Part shown: positions 54,107 to 63,369 of the stretch, in pieces | Numbering within the stretch: position 1 is the first letter of the stretch | Layout of the letters: each line of letters starts with the position of its first letter | NCBI GenBank assembly: GCA_963921195.1 | Contig: OY992536.1 | Coordinates: 230,614,023-230,678,022 of the forward strand | Length of the DNA stretch: 64,000 nucleotides | Reading direction: 5' to 3' | DNA from: Pegoplata infirma | Lineage: Eukaryota > Arthropoda > Insecta > Diptera > Anthomyiidae | Position numbers and translations under genes: made by a program | Notes under the pieces: generated by a model | Told to the model about the DNA's origin: nothing | Databases searched by the model: none | The model's input: only the letters and a program-made list of their open reading frames with translations

Positions 54107-54942
54107 CGTAGAAAACACGCTAACTTTTGAAAGACTTTACAGAGGCTACCGAAGTTTGGCATATATGTTTGTCATTTACCTGGTCAGGTTGGTATTGCAA
54201 TCCAGCCAAATCGGTCCAGTGGTTCAAAAGTTATGAGCAAAAGAGTAAATTTCAGCAAGGGTGTTTCTCGAATTTACGAGATAAAAAACACGATAACTTT
54301 CGAAAGACAATAATGAAACTACTGAAGCATGGCATGTATCTTTGCCGTTCCTCGGGTCTATCTGGTATTAAATTTCAGCTCAATCGGTCCAGTGGTTCAA
54401 AAGTTATAAGCAAAACCCTGAATTTCAGATTAGTTTCATCTAAAATGCCACGTGTTTTAACAAGTTTTAAAAGCATTGGTGGTAACTAAACAATGCTTTT
54501 CAAACTTGTTTAATTTTAAAGCAATGCTTTTTAAACTTGTTTAGTTTTAAAAGCATTGGTAACTTAAAAATTAAACTCGAAACAAATTTTACACTCAAAA
54601 AAAATTTTACACTCAAAAAAAATTTTACACTCAAAAAAAATTAGTTTTTTTTACAAAAATGACAATATTTTGTGTACATACGTACGTGCATTCACTCAGA
54701 AATATTTTTACAGTAAAAAAACATTACACTCGAAAAAAATTTTACACTCAAAAAAAAATTAGTAATTTTTCTTTAAAAAAAAAAAAAAAAAAAATGACAA
54801 AAAAAGAGTTTTTACTCAAAATAAAATATTTCTAATCAAAATTGTTAATTTTTTCACGTTAAAAAATGTACTACCCTTTAAAAAAATGCATTGTGGAGGG
54901 TATTCATAGATTCGGCAAAGTCGAATTTAACTTTTCTACTTG
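53861..54942 (+). mobile_element. HEL (mini-me/DINE-like) element, complete
   Basis: It opens TTTTTATACCCTCCACTCTA. Next come GTTTGTAACACCTCGAAATA and CCTCGATCGATTTTAAGTCG, then the longest GTCC/GTCT tract of the window (54000-54115). Two internal units (from about 54113 and 54287) each end TGGTTCAAAAGTTAT. A CACTCAAAAA tail follows and it ends AATTTAACTTTTCTACTTG. It interrupts an AT unit (TTGTAATTTTACAG before, TTTTTTTGTAATTTTAC after) with no clear duplication, as expected for Helitron-type insertion. The 120-codon open frame 54127-54489 covers the two units; see the rejected list. Confidence 0.87.
54000..54115 (+). repeat. (GTCC)n-(GTCT)n microsatellite inside HEL
   Basis: About 16 GTCC units then about 9 GTCT units. 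The low-complexity frame it creates on the minus strand (Thr-Asp-Gly-Arg repeats) is not a gene. It is longer than in the other HEL copies. Confidence 0.92.
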
Positions 54943-55351
54943 TTTTTTTTGTAATTTTACAAATTTCCAAGATAATTTTACAAAAAAAACTAATAAAAAC
55001 GAGAATTCCTTGTAATTTTAATAGTGACAAAAAAATTTTAATTTATAATTTTATTGGTAAAAAGCTTGTAAAATTACAAAATTATTTGTAAAAAGCTTGT
55101 AAAATTACCAGAAATTCTCGTAAAATAGGAGGTAGCAAAAAATCTAGTAAAGTCACGAAACCTTCTTGTAAGTTTTATCGCGTTTAAAAAATTGTAAATT
55201 TACAATTTTATTAGTAAAAACCTTGTAAAATAACAAAATTATTGGTAAAAAGCTTGTAAAATTACGAAAAATTCTTGTCAAATAGGAGGTGGCAAAAAAA
55301 CAAAGTTACAAGCTTTTCTTGTCCTTTTGCAAGGTGTTTTTTTTTTGAGTG
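54943..55351 (+). mobile_element. AT-family sequence, continuation after HEL
   Basis: TTTTTTGTAATTTTACAAAT, TTATTGGTAAAAAGCTTG, AATAGGAGGTAGCAAAAAAT and AATAGGAGGTGGCAAAAAAA ending TTTTTGAGTG. It is the right half of an AT element whose left half is the last unit of the array before 53861. Confidence 0.75.
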
Positions 55352-55372
55352 TATATGATGAAAAAAAAAACA

Positions 55373-55903
55373 AACTCAAAAAAAACCTTGTAAATAACAA
55401 GAAAAACTTGTAACTTTTTTTTTTGCTACCTATTATTTGAAAAAAATTTCTAGTAATTTTACAAGGTTTTTACCAATAATTTTGTAATTTTACAGGGTGT
55501 TTACCAAAATAATTGTACATTTACATATTTTTTGATGCGATAAAACTTAGAAGGAGGTTTCATGACTTACTAGATTTTTTGCTACCTCCTATTTTACGAA
55601 AATTCCTAGTAAAAATTACGAGCTTTTTTGTAATTTTTCAAGATTTTTACCAATAAAATTGTAAATTTACAACTTTTTTGGCCAAATAAAACTTACAAGG
55701 AATTCTCGTAAATTTACTAGATTTTTTTTGTAAAAAAAACATTGGAAATTTGTAAAAATACAAGAAAAACTGTAAAATTACAAAAAAAAAATTTATATTT
55801 CGATCGAAAATTATTTGTTAAAAAACAGGGAAAACTGTGAAATATTGGTAAAATTGGATTACGAGATTTTTCTAGTAATTTGACAAGGTTTTTTTTTTGA
55901 GTG
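55373..55903 (-). mobile_element. AT-family element, opposite orientation
   Basis: It begins ACTCAAAAAAAACCTTGTAA and shows the AT landmarks inverted (TTTGCTACCTCCTATTTTAC, AATTACGAGCTTTTTTGT, GATCGAAAATTATTTGTTAA). It ends TTGACAAGG then TTTTTTTGAGTG (55903). With the element to its left it forms a large inverted pair. Confidence 0.75.
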
Positions 55904-56702
55904 TACTAATTCTACATTAAGGGTATTCGATTTCTTACCGGTTTTTTTAATAATTTGTTCGATATTTTTAATTTATTAAATATGTAGAACAAAACCAGTT
56001 GTCGAGATTTATATTAAGTTAAAAACTACTTCATATTTATAAATAAAAATTAAAGCAAATAAATTTTTTGTTAAAACTTACATTTCAATATCGAATTTGA
56101 TTAAGCACTACTTGCTTCTGAATTTAAATGTTCTATAACATTGCTTTTAATTCAAAGCCATATTTTTTTTAAGCATCTAACATATGTTTGCTTGAACATT
56201 TTTCATTAATATATATGAACATTAATTAACGCTGAAAACTTCAAGCTGCAAAAAATCATAAGTAGTATCATTAATCTTGTTTAAATAATGATTAAAAAAG
56301 CAGCAACGAAACTAATAAATGTTATAAATTTTTTTAAAATGTTTACTGAATTATAACATAAAACTTGTTTTAAACAAAAAAAAAATAATAATACTTAAAT
56401 ATTTTTGAAAAGTTAAAGTCAAAAAGTTAAATAAATTATTATGGTATCAACGAAATATATATTGAAACACCCAGTGTTAGCAACTCAGCTATTTTTAGCT
56501 AAAGATTTTAATTGTGGGAAAAAGGTGCTATTATTCCATTAAAACTTTTATTACTGAATCATGTATGAAATAATGCATCAATGATTTTAATAGGATGAGA
56601 TTAAAATCAAATGTTTTACACATATTCGAAAAGTTGACTTTAATTTTTAAACGTTAATTTTTAAACGCATTATGTTTTCATATTTTTTTCTACAGTTAAA
56701 TA
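55904..56702. other. A/T-rich stretch, no repeat match seen
   Basis: No gene is seen. The text (GGGTATTCGATTTCTTACCG, GTATCATTAATCTTG) has no partner that I noticed in the window and may be native locus sequence. Confidence 0.35.
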
Positions 56703-57177
56703 CACACAAAAAAAACCTTGTCAAATTACTAGAAAAAGTCTCGTAATCCCATTTTACCAATATTTGACAGATTTCTTTGTTTTTAAACTAATAGTTTTCG
56801 ATCGAAATTTACATTTTTTTTTATAATTTTACAGTTTTTCTTGTAATTTTATTGTAAGTTTTATTTTGCCAACAAAGTTATAAATTTACAATTTTATTGG
56901 TAAAAATCTTGTTTAATTGCAAAAAAGTTCGTAATTTTTACTAGGAATTCTCGTAAAATAGAAGGTTGCAAAAAATCTAGTTAAATCACGAAACCTTCTT
57001 GTAAGTTTTATCGCATCAAAAAAATTGTTGATTTACAATTTTTTTTGGTAAAAAGCTTGTAAAATTACAAAATTATTAGCAAAAAGCTTGTAAAATAACA
57101 AGGAATTCTTGTCAAATAGGAGGTAGCAAAAAAAAGTTACAAACTTTTCTTGTAATTTTATAAGGTTTTTTTGAGTG
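56703..57177 (+). mobile_element. AT-family element, complete, TA target
   Basis: The ends CACACAAAAAAAACCTTGTC and, inverted, CACTCAAAAAAACCTTATAA are flanked by TA (56701-56702 and 57178-57179). It has the full AT landmark order in 475 bases, the shortest complete copy. Non-autonomous Tc1/mariner-type insertion is inferred from the TA. Confidence 0.82.
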
Positions 57178-57179
57178 TA

Positions 57180-58389
57180 TCAACAAAATGTTGAATAACG
57201 CTTTTTTCAGATATCGACAATGTCGGCCAATATTTTGAAAAAATAAACTGATTTGCTTGAAACTTTTTATACTACGAGTTTTGGGTCGCTTAATAAGAAT
57301 CCGAAGTTAGATTTTCCAATGGCACATTCTAATTTAGCAACCCAGTAAACCTGTGTGTAAAGAGTTTTAAGTGATTCTTTTATTTAAAAAAAAAATCGCC
57401 ATGTTGGATACGCCTTTTTGAATTTTGAAAACCTACCCAGCAAAACTTATATTACCAAATAAGGTATAAAATAAGGTATAGGATCTCTTATTTTATACAT
57501 TGCAGCATTGATGATTTTAACAGGCGATGAGACTCAAAGTAATGCATCCACATTATCACAAAGAATACCAGTAAGGTATAAAATAAGTCATAAATTTATA
57601 ACGAAGAATACGAGTAAGGTGTAAAATATATGATATTTTATAGGTTACGAGTAAGGTATATAATATAGCATACCAGAACGCAATATATAAGGTGTTATGA
57701 GTAGTGAAAAAGTAATTTTGTATTAAGTTTACTCACGTGATTGTAAATGAGTGTAAGTAGATAAAATATGCTCGTGAGTGTGTGTCGTTAGAAATTTCCT
57801 GTCGTGAGCCCATCTCTAGTTTAAACTTATGCATTTTTTATAAAATAATTATTTTTTATGTTATTGTAATGCATTATGCCTCCAATTATAAATAATAAAT
57901 TATTTCAAACTTTCAAATAATACATAATGTAACCAAATAAATATAAGTCATCCATGATTTAATGTTTAGAAATAATAAATATGAAATACATTTTATCCAA
58001 TAATCATGCATTACGTAGCAAATTATTAGTAATGCATTATTTTGCACTTGAAAATAAAACGTTGTGGAACAAATGTTCGGTAAGACATCCTAAAATAATG
58101 CTACAAATAAGGTATATACATTACCTGGTAATGTGTTATATAATCACTACCCATTACCAAAGTTTTGCTGGGTAATTGCAGATTCTTTTTAAGCGACCCC
58201 AAAACCCGTGTATGAAGAGTTTTAAGCAAATCTGTAATATTTTTAAAAAATTGGGCGCCATATTGTATCCGCCATATTGAAATTCAAAAACCGTCACTCT
58301 GCATTCAAAAGCAAATATTTTTTAGTAATTTCGAAATTTTTTAAAAAAATTTTTAAACGCATACCAATTTTGAAACACAGGGGTGGCCC
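57180..58389. other. Host sequence around a MITE, no gene
   Basis: The flanks of the MITE at 57436-58172 carry two versions of one text: TTTTGGGTCGCTTAATAAG, GTGTAAAGAGTTTTAAG and CGCCATGTTGGATACGCC before it; TTTTTAAGCGACCCCAAAAC, TGAAGAGTTTTAAGC and GGCGCCATATTGTATCCGCC after it. The host is therefore itself an old repeat with partly inverted, partly direct copies. Non-coding. Confidence 0.45.
57436..58172. mobile_element. TA-flanked MITE with CCCAGCAAAACTT ends
   Basis: The ends CCCAGCAAAACTT and, inverted, CCCAGCAAAACTTTGGTAAT are flanked by TA (57434-57435 and 58173-58174). Near the left end ATAAGGTATAAAATAAGG words repeat (57462-57660). Non-coding. Lone right ends may exist at 8038 and 47383. 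Confidence 0.8.
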
Positions 58390-58650
58390 GGTTGACGAAG
58401 AAACCCGCATATTTTTTTCCAATAGACTTCGTCCTTGAGCCAAGAGAATCTTAAGTTTCAATTTAAGCTTCTAAAAATTGTGACCTGTATTGTGCGCACA
58501 ACTTTACATAAACAGACGAACGAGCCACACTTAATCGACTCAAAAAGTGATTTGATTAAGACTTAATCGTTATACTTGAAGGTGGGTCTAGAACCAATAT
58601 TTCAAACACCAGCACACATTCATTATAACATGTACCAAAGAGTGATATAG
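58390..58650 (-). mobile_element. E-family element, decayed
   Basis: ATAGACTTCGTCCTTGAGCC, TGACCTGTATTGTGCGCACA, AATCGACTCAAAAAGTGATT, ACTTGAAGGTGGGTCTAGAA and CATTCATTATAACATGTACC follow the order of the E copy at 29700-30146. The GTCC tract is reduced to CAGACGAACG. Confidence 0.6.
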
Positions 58651-58819
58651 GGTTAGGACCGCATTAAGGTATGACGGGGCCGTGGGCACACAAGAATTTG
58701 GGGACACTCTTGAAAGTTAAAAGTTGCATGACAAAAAAAAAGATTGTTGTGTTTCTGTTTTAAGAAGTAGGGCCTACAAAAATGAAAAAAATAAATAGGT
58801 TTTTTTTTAGTTTCTACAA

Positions 58820-59590
58820 AAAAAATTGTCTCAGAATCTGATTCTTTTCCTATGGGCAAAAGGTCTCAAAATCAAAAACTTATTTTATGGAAAAGTGGTA
58901 TCAAAATCTAAGACTGAGGCTTTTTCTTTAGGGAAAATGTCTAAGAATCTGAGGCTTTTTCTATAAGAAACAGTTCTCAGAATCTGAGACTTTAAAAAAG
59001 GTCTTTGAATGCAAGACTTTTCTTATAATCTGAAACTGTTTCTACAGGAAAAAACGGCACAGAATCAGAGATAAAGGAAAAAGTTTTCTTAGACTTTCTA
59101 TAAGAAACAGAATCTGCTACTTTTTCTACACGAAAAACGTTTCAGAATATCAAAATTTTTCTAAAGGAAAAAGGTCTCAGAGTTTATAACTTTTTTTATA
59201 GAAAAGAGGTCTCAGAATCTGCAACTTTTTTTATAGGAAATAGGTTTCAGAATCTGAGATGTTTTCTGTAGGAAAAATATCACAGAATCTGAGACCTTTT
59301 CTATAGGAAATTTTTCTTAGAATCTGAGATTTTTTCTATAGGAAAACGGTCTCAGAATCAAAGACGTTTTATAAAGGAAAAAGGTCTAAAAATCTGAGAT
59401 TTTTTCTATAGGATAAACGGTTCTGGGAATATGATTTTTTTTATAAGACAAAGTTCTGAATCTTAGACTTTTTCTGTACGAAAAATGTCTTAGAACCAGA
59501 GCCATTTATGTGGGAAGTTGAGTTTGAGGACTTCTCCTATAGAAAATTTCTCAGAGTTTTTCTGTACGCAAAATGTGTTAGAATCTAAAA
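58820..59590. repeat. 36-bp-class minisatellite, second locus
   Basis: About 20 degenerate units of the type GTCTCAGAATCTGAGAC followed by TTTTTCTATAGGAAAAA. They are the same consensus as 4505-4930 but not inside the same element. Unit length wanders between about 33 and 40 bases. The array is flanked on the right by family M. Confidence 0.78.
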
Positions 59591-59625
59591 TTCTATACAA
59601 AAATTTTAAATTTACTTTTAAAAAT

Positions 59626-60424
59626 AAAATACCACAAAAAAACAAAAAGTCTATTTTAACAAAAGTTTTATTTTAAATTTCAAATTTTCAATACTTTTTT
59701 TGAAAGTCGATTTTAAAAACAACAAGTAGAAAAGTCAAATTCAACTTGGCCGAATATATGAATACCCTCCACAATGCCCTTTTTAAGTGATAGTAAATTT
59801 TCTAACGTTAAAAAAAAATAACATTTTTGATTAGAAATATTTAATTTTGTGTCAAAAATTTTTTTTTTAAGTAATTTTAAAAAAAAAAAAAAAATAATTT
59901 ACGAATTTTTTTTTTGAGTGTAAAATTTTTTTTTTGAGTGTAAAATTTTTTTCGAATGTATTTTTGTTTTTTTTAGTGTAAAAATATTTTTGAGTGACAA
60001 AAATACGTTGTAAAATATTTTTGTGACTTACCAATATTTTTAAACATTGTGACTTACCAATATTTTTAACGGGTTTTCAACACGTGAATTTAAGGTGAAG
60101 CTAATCTGAAATTCACGGTTTTGCTAATAACTTTTGAACTATTAGACCGATTTGGCTGAAATTCAACAAGAACTAGGCCTGGGTAACGACAAATATATAT
60201 GCCAAGCTTCAGCATCCTCAGAATGCCTTTCAAAAGTAAGAGTGTTTTTTAGCTCGTAAATTCACTACAAAACCCTGGCCGAAATTCAGTATTTTGCTCA
60301 TAACTTTTAAACCACTAAACGGATTTCGCTGGATTGCAATAACAACCTGACCAGGTAAATGCCCAACGTATGCGCCAAACTTCAGGAGCCTCGGTAAAGT
60401 CTTTCAAAAGTTAGCGTGATTTCA

Positions 60425-60458
<34 letters not shown>

Positions 60459-60683
60459 GGACGGACGGACGGACATCGCTAGATCGTCTTAAAATCGATC
60501 GAGGATCATGAATATATATACTTTATGGGGTCCTAGACCAATACTTCGAAGTGTTACAAACGGAATGACAAACTTATATATACCCTCTATCACTAGAGTG
60601 GAGGGTATAAAAACAATTTGTATGGAAATATAATTAAAAGCTGATTTTAAATATATTTTATTTTTCTATGGTAAGGCTGATAG
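59626..60683. repeat. Family M repeat split by HEL
   Basis: 59626-59720 (ACCACAAAAAAACAAAAAGT, TTTGAAAGTCGATTTTAAAA) and 60614-60683 (CAATTTGTATGGAAATATAA, TTCTATGGTAAGGCTGA) are the two halves of the sequence that is continuous at 38724-38886. The junction identifies the HEL insertion point within one or two bases. Confidence 0.78.
59722..60613 (-). mobile_element. HEL element, minus strand, in a known empty site
   Basis: On the minus strand it opens TTTTTATACCCTCCACTCTA (60613), then GTTTGTAACACTTCGAAGTA, a GTCC/GTCT tract (60426-60474), two internal units and a tail, and ends TTTGACTTTTCTACTTGT (59722). The uninterrupted family M copy reads AAAAACAAACAATTTG here, so the insertion made no long duplication and fell in a T run of the element strand. 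Confidence 0.85.
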
Positions 60684-60802
60684 TTTTTGCTTTAAAAAAT
60701 GCTTTATGCTCGTAAAAACAACAGTATAAAAAGGAATAATTATCATAAAAAATCAAGATACATTTTTTTTGGTCTTTTGGACCCCCCATGAGGTCGGGTG
60801 CC

Positions 60803-60836
60803 CAGTGTGGCCTAATGGTTAAAACGATTCTGTGTA
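60803..60836 (+). repeat. tRNA-derived half module (A box)
   Basis: CAGTGTGGCCTAATGGTTAA, then AACGATTCTGTG, matches the A-box/D-arm consensus and the module at 50138-50170 (TGTGGCTTAATGGTTAGTGC). The body is cut by the MITE at 60837, and no B box was found past 61261. Confidence 0.55.
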
Positions 60837-61259
60837 CACAGAAAAAAACGAATTGTTATATTGACCCCCATATTTGTGAATACAATTAATATTTTCACTG
60901 AAAGTGCTCCTATACGGAAATTTGTAATAACAACAAACGTTTGTAAATTTTGATTGTTAAAAAAAGAATTGATAAATGAGAGTGTAATAGGACTCTTTAA
61001 TTATTATTTGTATTGACAAACGTACAAAATCTTAAATTTTTTTTCAACAAAGAAATTCCACAAACACAAAAATTAGTTGTTGACATGATATAATAATTTT
61101 GAAATAAAATTACTTAACTGAGTTTGTTGAAAACAAAATCGAAGTTTTGTTTTATTGACTAACAGGCGTTCGATTTTTTTAAATGTTTGGTTGATATCAT
61201 ATTTGGTTGATTTACAATTGATGTTTGTTGATTTAAATTTGACGATTTTATTTTCTGTG
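60837..61259. mobile_element. TA-flanked MITE with CACAGAAAA ends
   Basis: The ends CACAGAAAAAAACGAATTG and, inverted, CACAGAAAATAAAATCGTC are flanked by TA (60835-60836 and 61260-61261). It is 423 bases with no coding frame. It splits a tRNA-derived sequence. Confidence 0.78.
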
Positions 61260-61261
61260 TA

Positions 61262-61990
61262 GGGTATAAAAACTTGAGAAATCTTTATAAAAATACGAAA
61301 TTACAAAAATACAAATAACGTTAAGTAACAAAAAATCGCTAAATCCTATTACAAAAACTTTATAATTACCATCACTGTATTGTTTTAAAGAACACCCAAA
61401 TTTGATGACGAATTTTGTTTTTGCTGAATCTGTTAAATTTCTTTAAATTTTTTTTAATGTTGGAAGACTCACACTCACCAGACATGTGCCAAATTTTATT
61501 GTATAAAGAAAAATAACAATTAAAAATAAAACAAAAAAAAAATAAAACATAAAAAGAAAACGTAAAAAAAACATAAAAAGACAACAAGGGGAACATATGG
61601 GCAAACACATAATGAAAAGAACAAAAAAAAATAATAAGATTTGCAATAAATTTAACAGACTCTAAAGAAAAAAGTTTTTTGGATTAAAAAAAAAATAAAT
61701 TGGGAAACAGATCAAAAAATTTGTTTTAATTAAATGTAAAGACAAAAAAATATTTTAAATTAATGTGAAGACAAAAATTTGCTTTAATTATTAGCTTAAG
61801 AAACTTTGATAAAGTTTATAAAAAAAAACACGAAAGAAAGATTAAAAGGTCAAAAACTTTAAATAGATTTTATTTTCTTTTCATTAACATTCTTTGTATA
61901 ATAAGTTAGTGGCTGGAAGTTTGTTGTAGGTACTTTTTGTTTTACCTGCATAAAATGAGAATTATTTTTAAATTAATTATTATACATAAG
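61262..61990. other. A/T-rich stretch, no gene
   Basis: Simple A/T. The minus-strand frames at 61372-61646 overlap each other and are phenylalanine-rich because of T/A runs. No repeat partner was noticed. Confidence 0.35.
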
Positions 61991-63276
61991 TAGGGATGAG
62001 ATTTCCATGCAAATGCATTTTTTTGTCGATAGTCTAAAAACGATATCGACCAATTACACCGCTCAACAGTCATTTTCCGGTTTGAATTCTGGTGATCAAT
62101 TTTAGTAGACTTTGATCTCCTGATTCCAAATCTGTACTCAAAATTTTTCCATCACGTCCAGATTTTTAGTTATTCACGGTTAAAAATACAAAAAAAATAC
62201 GATTTTTGCATTATTTGAAAGCAGCCATTGAGTGGAATACAAATCTATTATAAAGCGCAAAAGTATAACTTGTCGTTGGTCTCCAACATAGAAAACATTT
62301 TTTTTTTAATTATTGCGTTTGGCTGGGTTTTAATTGCGCTTTAAAATGACTCTGTTAAAATTATAATTTTTGTCAAAAAGATAAGGTAGATCGATACCTT
62401 AGTTTTTTTTATATTTTTTAAAGAAAAACTAAAAAAATAAATATTTTACAAATTTAAGTTTTCTGTGTTATTTTTCTCATAAACCGGAAGATATCTTTAA
62501 TGAGTTCAAAAGTCTATAAGAAATAATGAACTTTTGCCTAAATTTTGAGCTCATCACAGTAAAGATTGATCATCTGGTTCTTGTTTTAGAGCTTTTTCTA
62601 ATTTTTTTCATAGTGTTTTTTTTAAAATACATGTTTGGCCAATAATAGTGCAACAACTTAAAATTTTTTTGATAATATATTTGAGATCATAGTTCAATTC
62701 TACTCTTACGCTTTATACCAGATTTTTATTTCTCCCAGTAGCTGCTGTGCAGGATTTCAAAAAATGCAAAAATCGCGTTTTTTCGCATTTTCAACCGCGA
62801 ATAATTAAAATTCTAGACGTGATGGACAAATTTGGAAGCACAGATTTGGAATCAGCGAGTCAAAATCTTAAAAAATTTTGTATCAAACTTCAAACCGGAG
62901 TCAAAAACCTTCGATTTGTTGAGCGGTGTTATCTTTCCGAATTAAGAAATTTGCGTTCAAATGGCATCGATTTGTTTTTGCATACTTTGGTGAAAATGCA
63001 TATTTTTGCATATTTTGTGCATATTTCCAACTTTTAAGTGCATATTTTGGTATAAATTAGCAAAAACATATATTTAAATTTATTTGTTTCAAAAACTATT
63101 TTAAATTTTAAAATTTATTTTGAAAATAAAAATTAGTTTTTATTTTTTTTATTTTTTTTATTGATATTCAAAATTTCTAAAAAAATCTTACTTACATAAG
63201 TTTTAAATGTTACTACAGGTAAAGCTCGATATAACAGATATTTTCGATTTTTTAGTGCATGAAAATCTCATCCCTA
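61991..63276. mobile_element. hAT-like MITE (TAGGGATGAGA ends), copy 2, split
   Basis: The ends TAGGGATGAGATTTCCATGC and, inverted, TAGGGATGAGATTTTCATGC match the element at 1891-2467 in opposite orientation: the AACGATATCGACCAATTA part comes first and the AAAATATGCA words last. The flanks do not show a clean 8-bp duplication. A Harbinger-like insertion splits it at 62057. The open frame 62747-63037 spans that junction and is not a gene. Confidence 0.75.
62057..62928. mobile_element. Harbinger-like MITE, TTA duplication, long inverted ends
   Basis: The ends CACCGCTCAACAG and, inverted, CACCGCTCAACAAATCG are flanked by TTA on both sides (62054-62056 and 62929-62931). The MITE at 1891-2467 shows the empty site CCAATTATCTTTCCG. 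The inverted ends extend about 220 bases, diverged but aligned: GATTCCAAATCTGT, CCATCACGTC, TTATTCRCGGTTRAAAATRC. A 3-bp TWA-type duplication points to PIF/Harbinger. No transposase frame. Confidence 0.8.
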
Positions 63277-63369
63277 TTAAAAATATACACCCAGGCAGAA
63301 AAATACAAACGGGCCAGTACTGCTGAAGTACCTTACACGGTAGTACAAATACTGTCAGCATTCTTACAT
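63277..63369. repeat. Short imperfect inverted repeat
   Basis: CCAGTACTGCTGAAGTACC and GGTAGTACAAATACTGTC-like words form an imperfect hairpin between the hAT-like MITE and FBB copy 5. Function unknown. Confidence 0.4.

Noticed and set aside
53906..54118. Frame with Thr-Asp-Gly-Arg repeats
   Set aside because: It is the GTCC/GTCT microsatellite read on the minus strand.
54127..54489. 120-codon frame in HEL, also at 10767-11129
   Set aside because: It covers two diverged tandem units of a non-autonomous element. No known domain and no start or codon signal; older copies are interrupted.
62747..63037. 96-codon frame near the right end
   Set aside because: It crosses the junction between the Harbinger-like MITE and its host element, so it cannot be an old gene.
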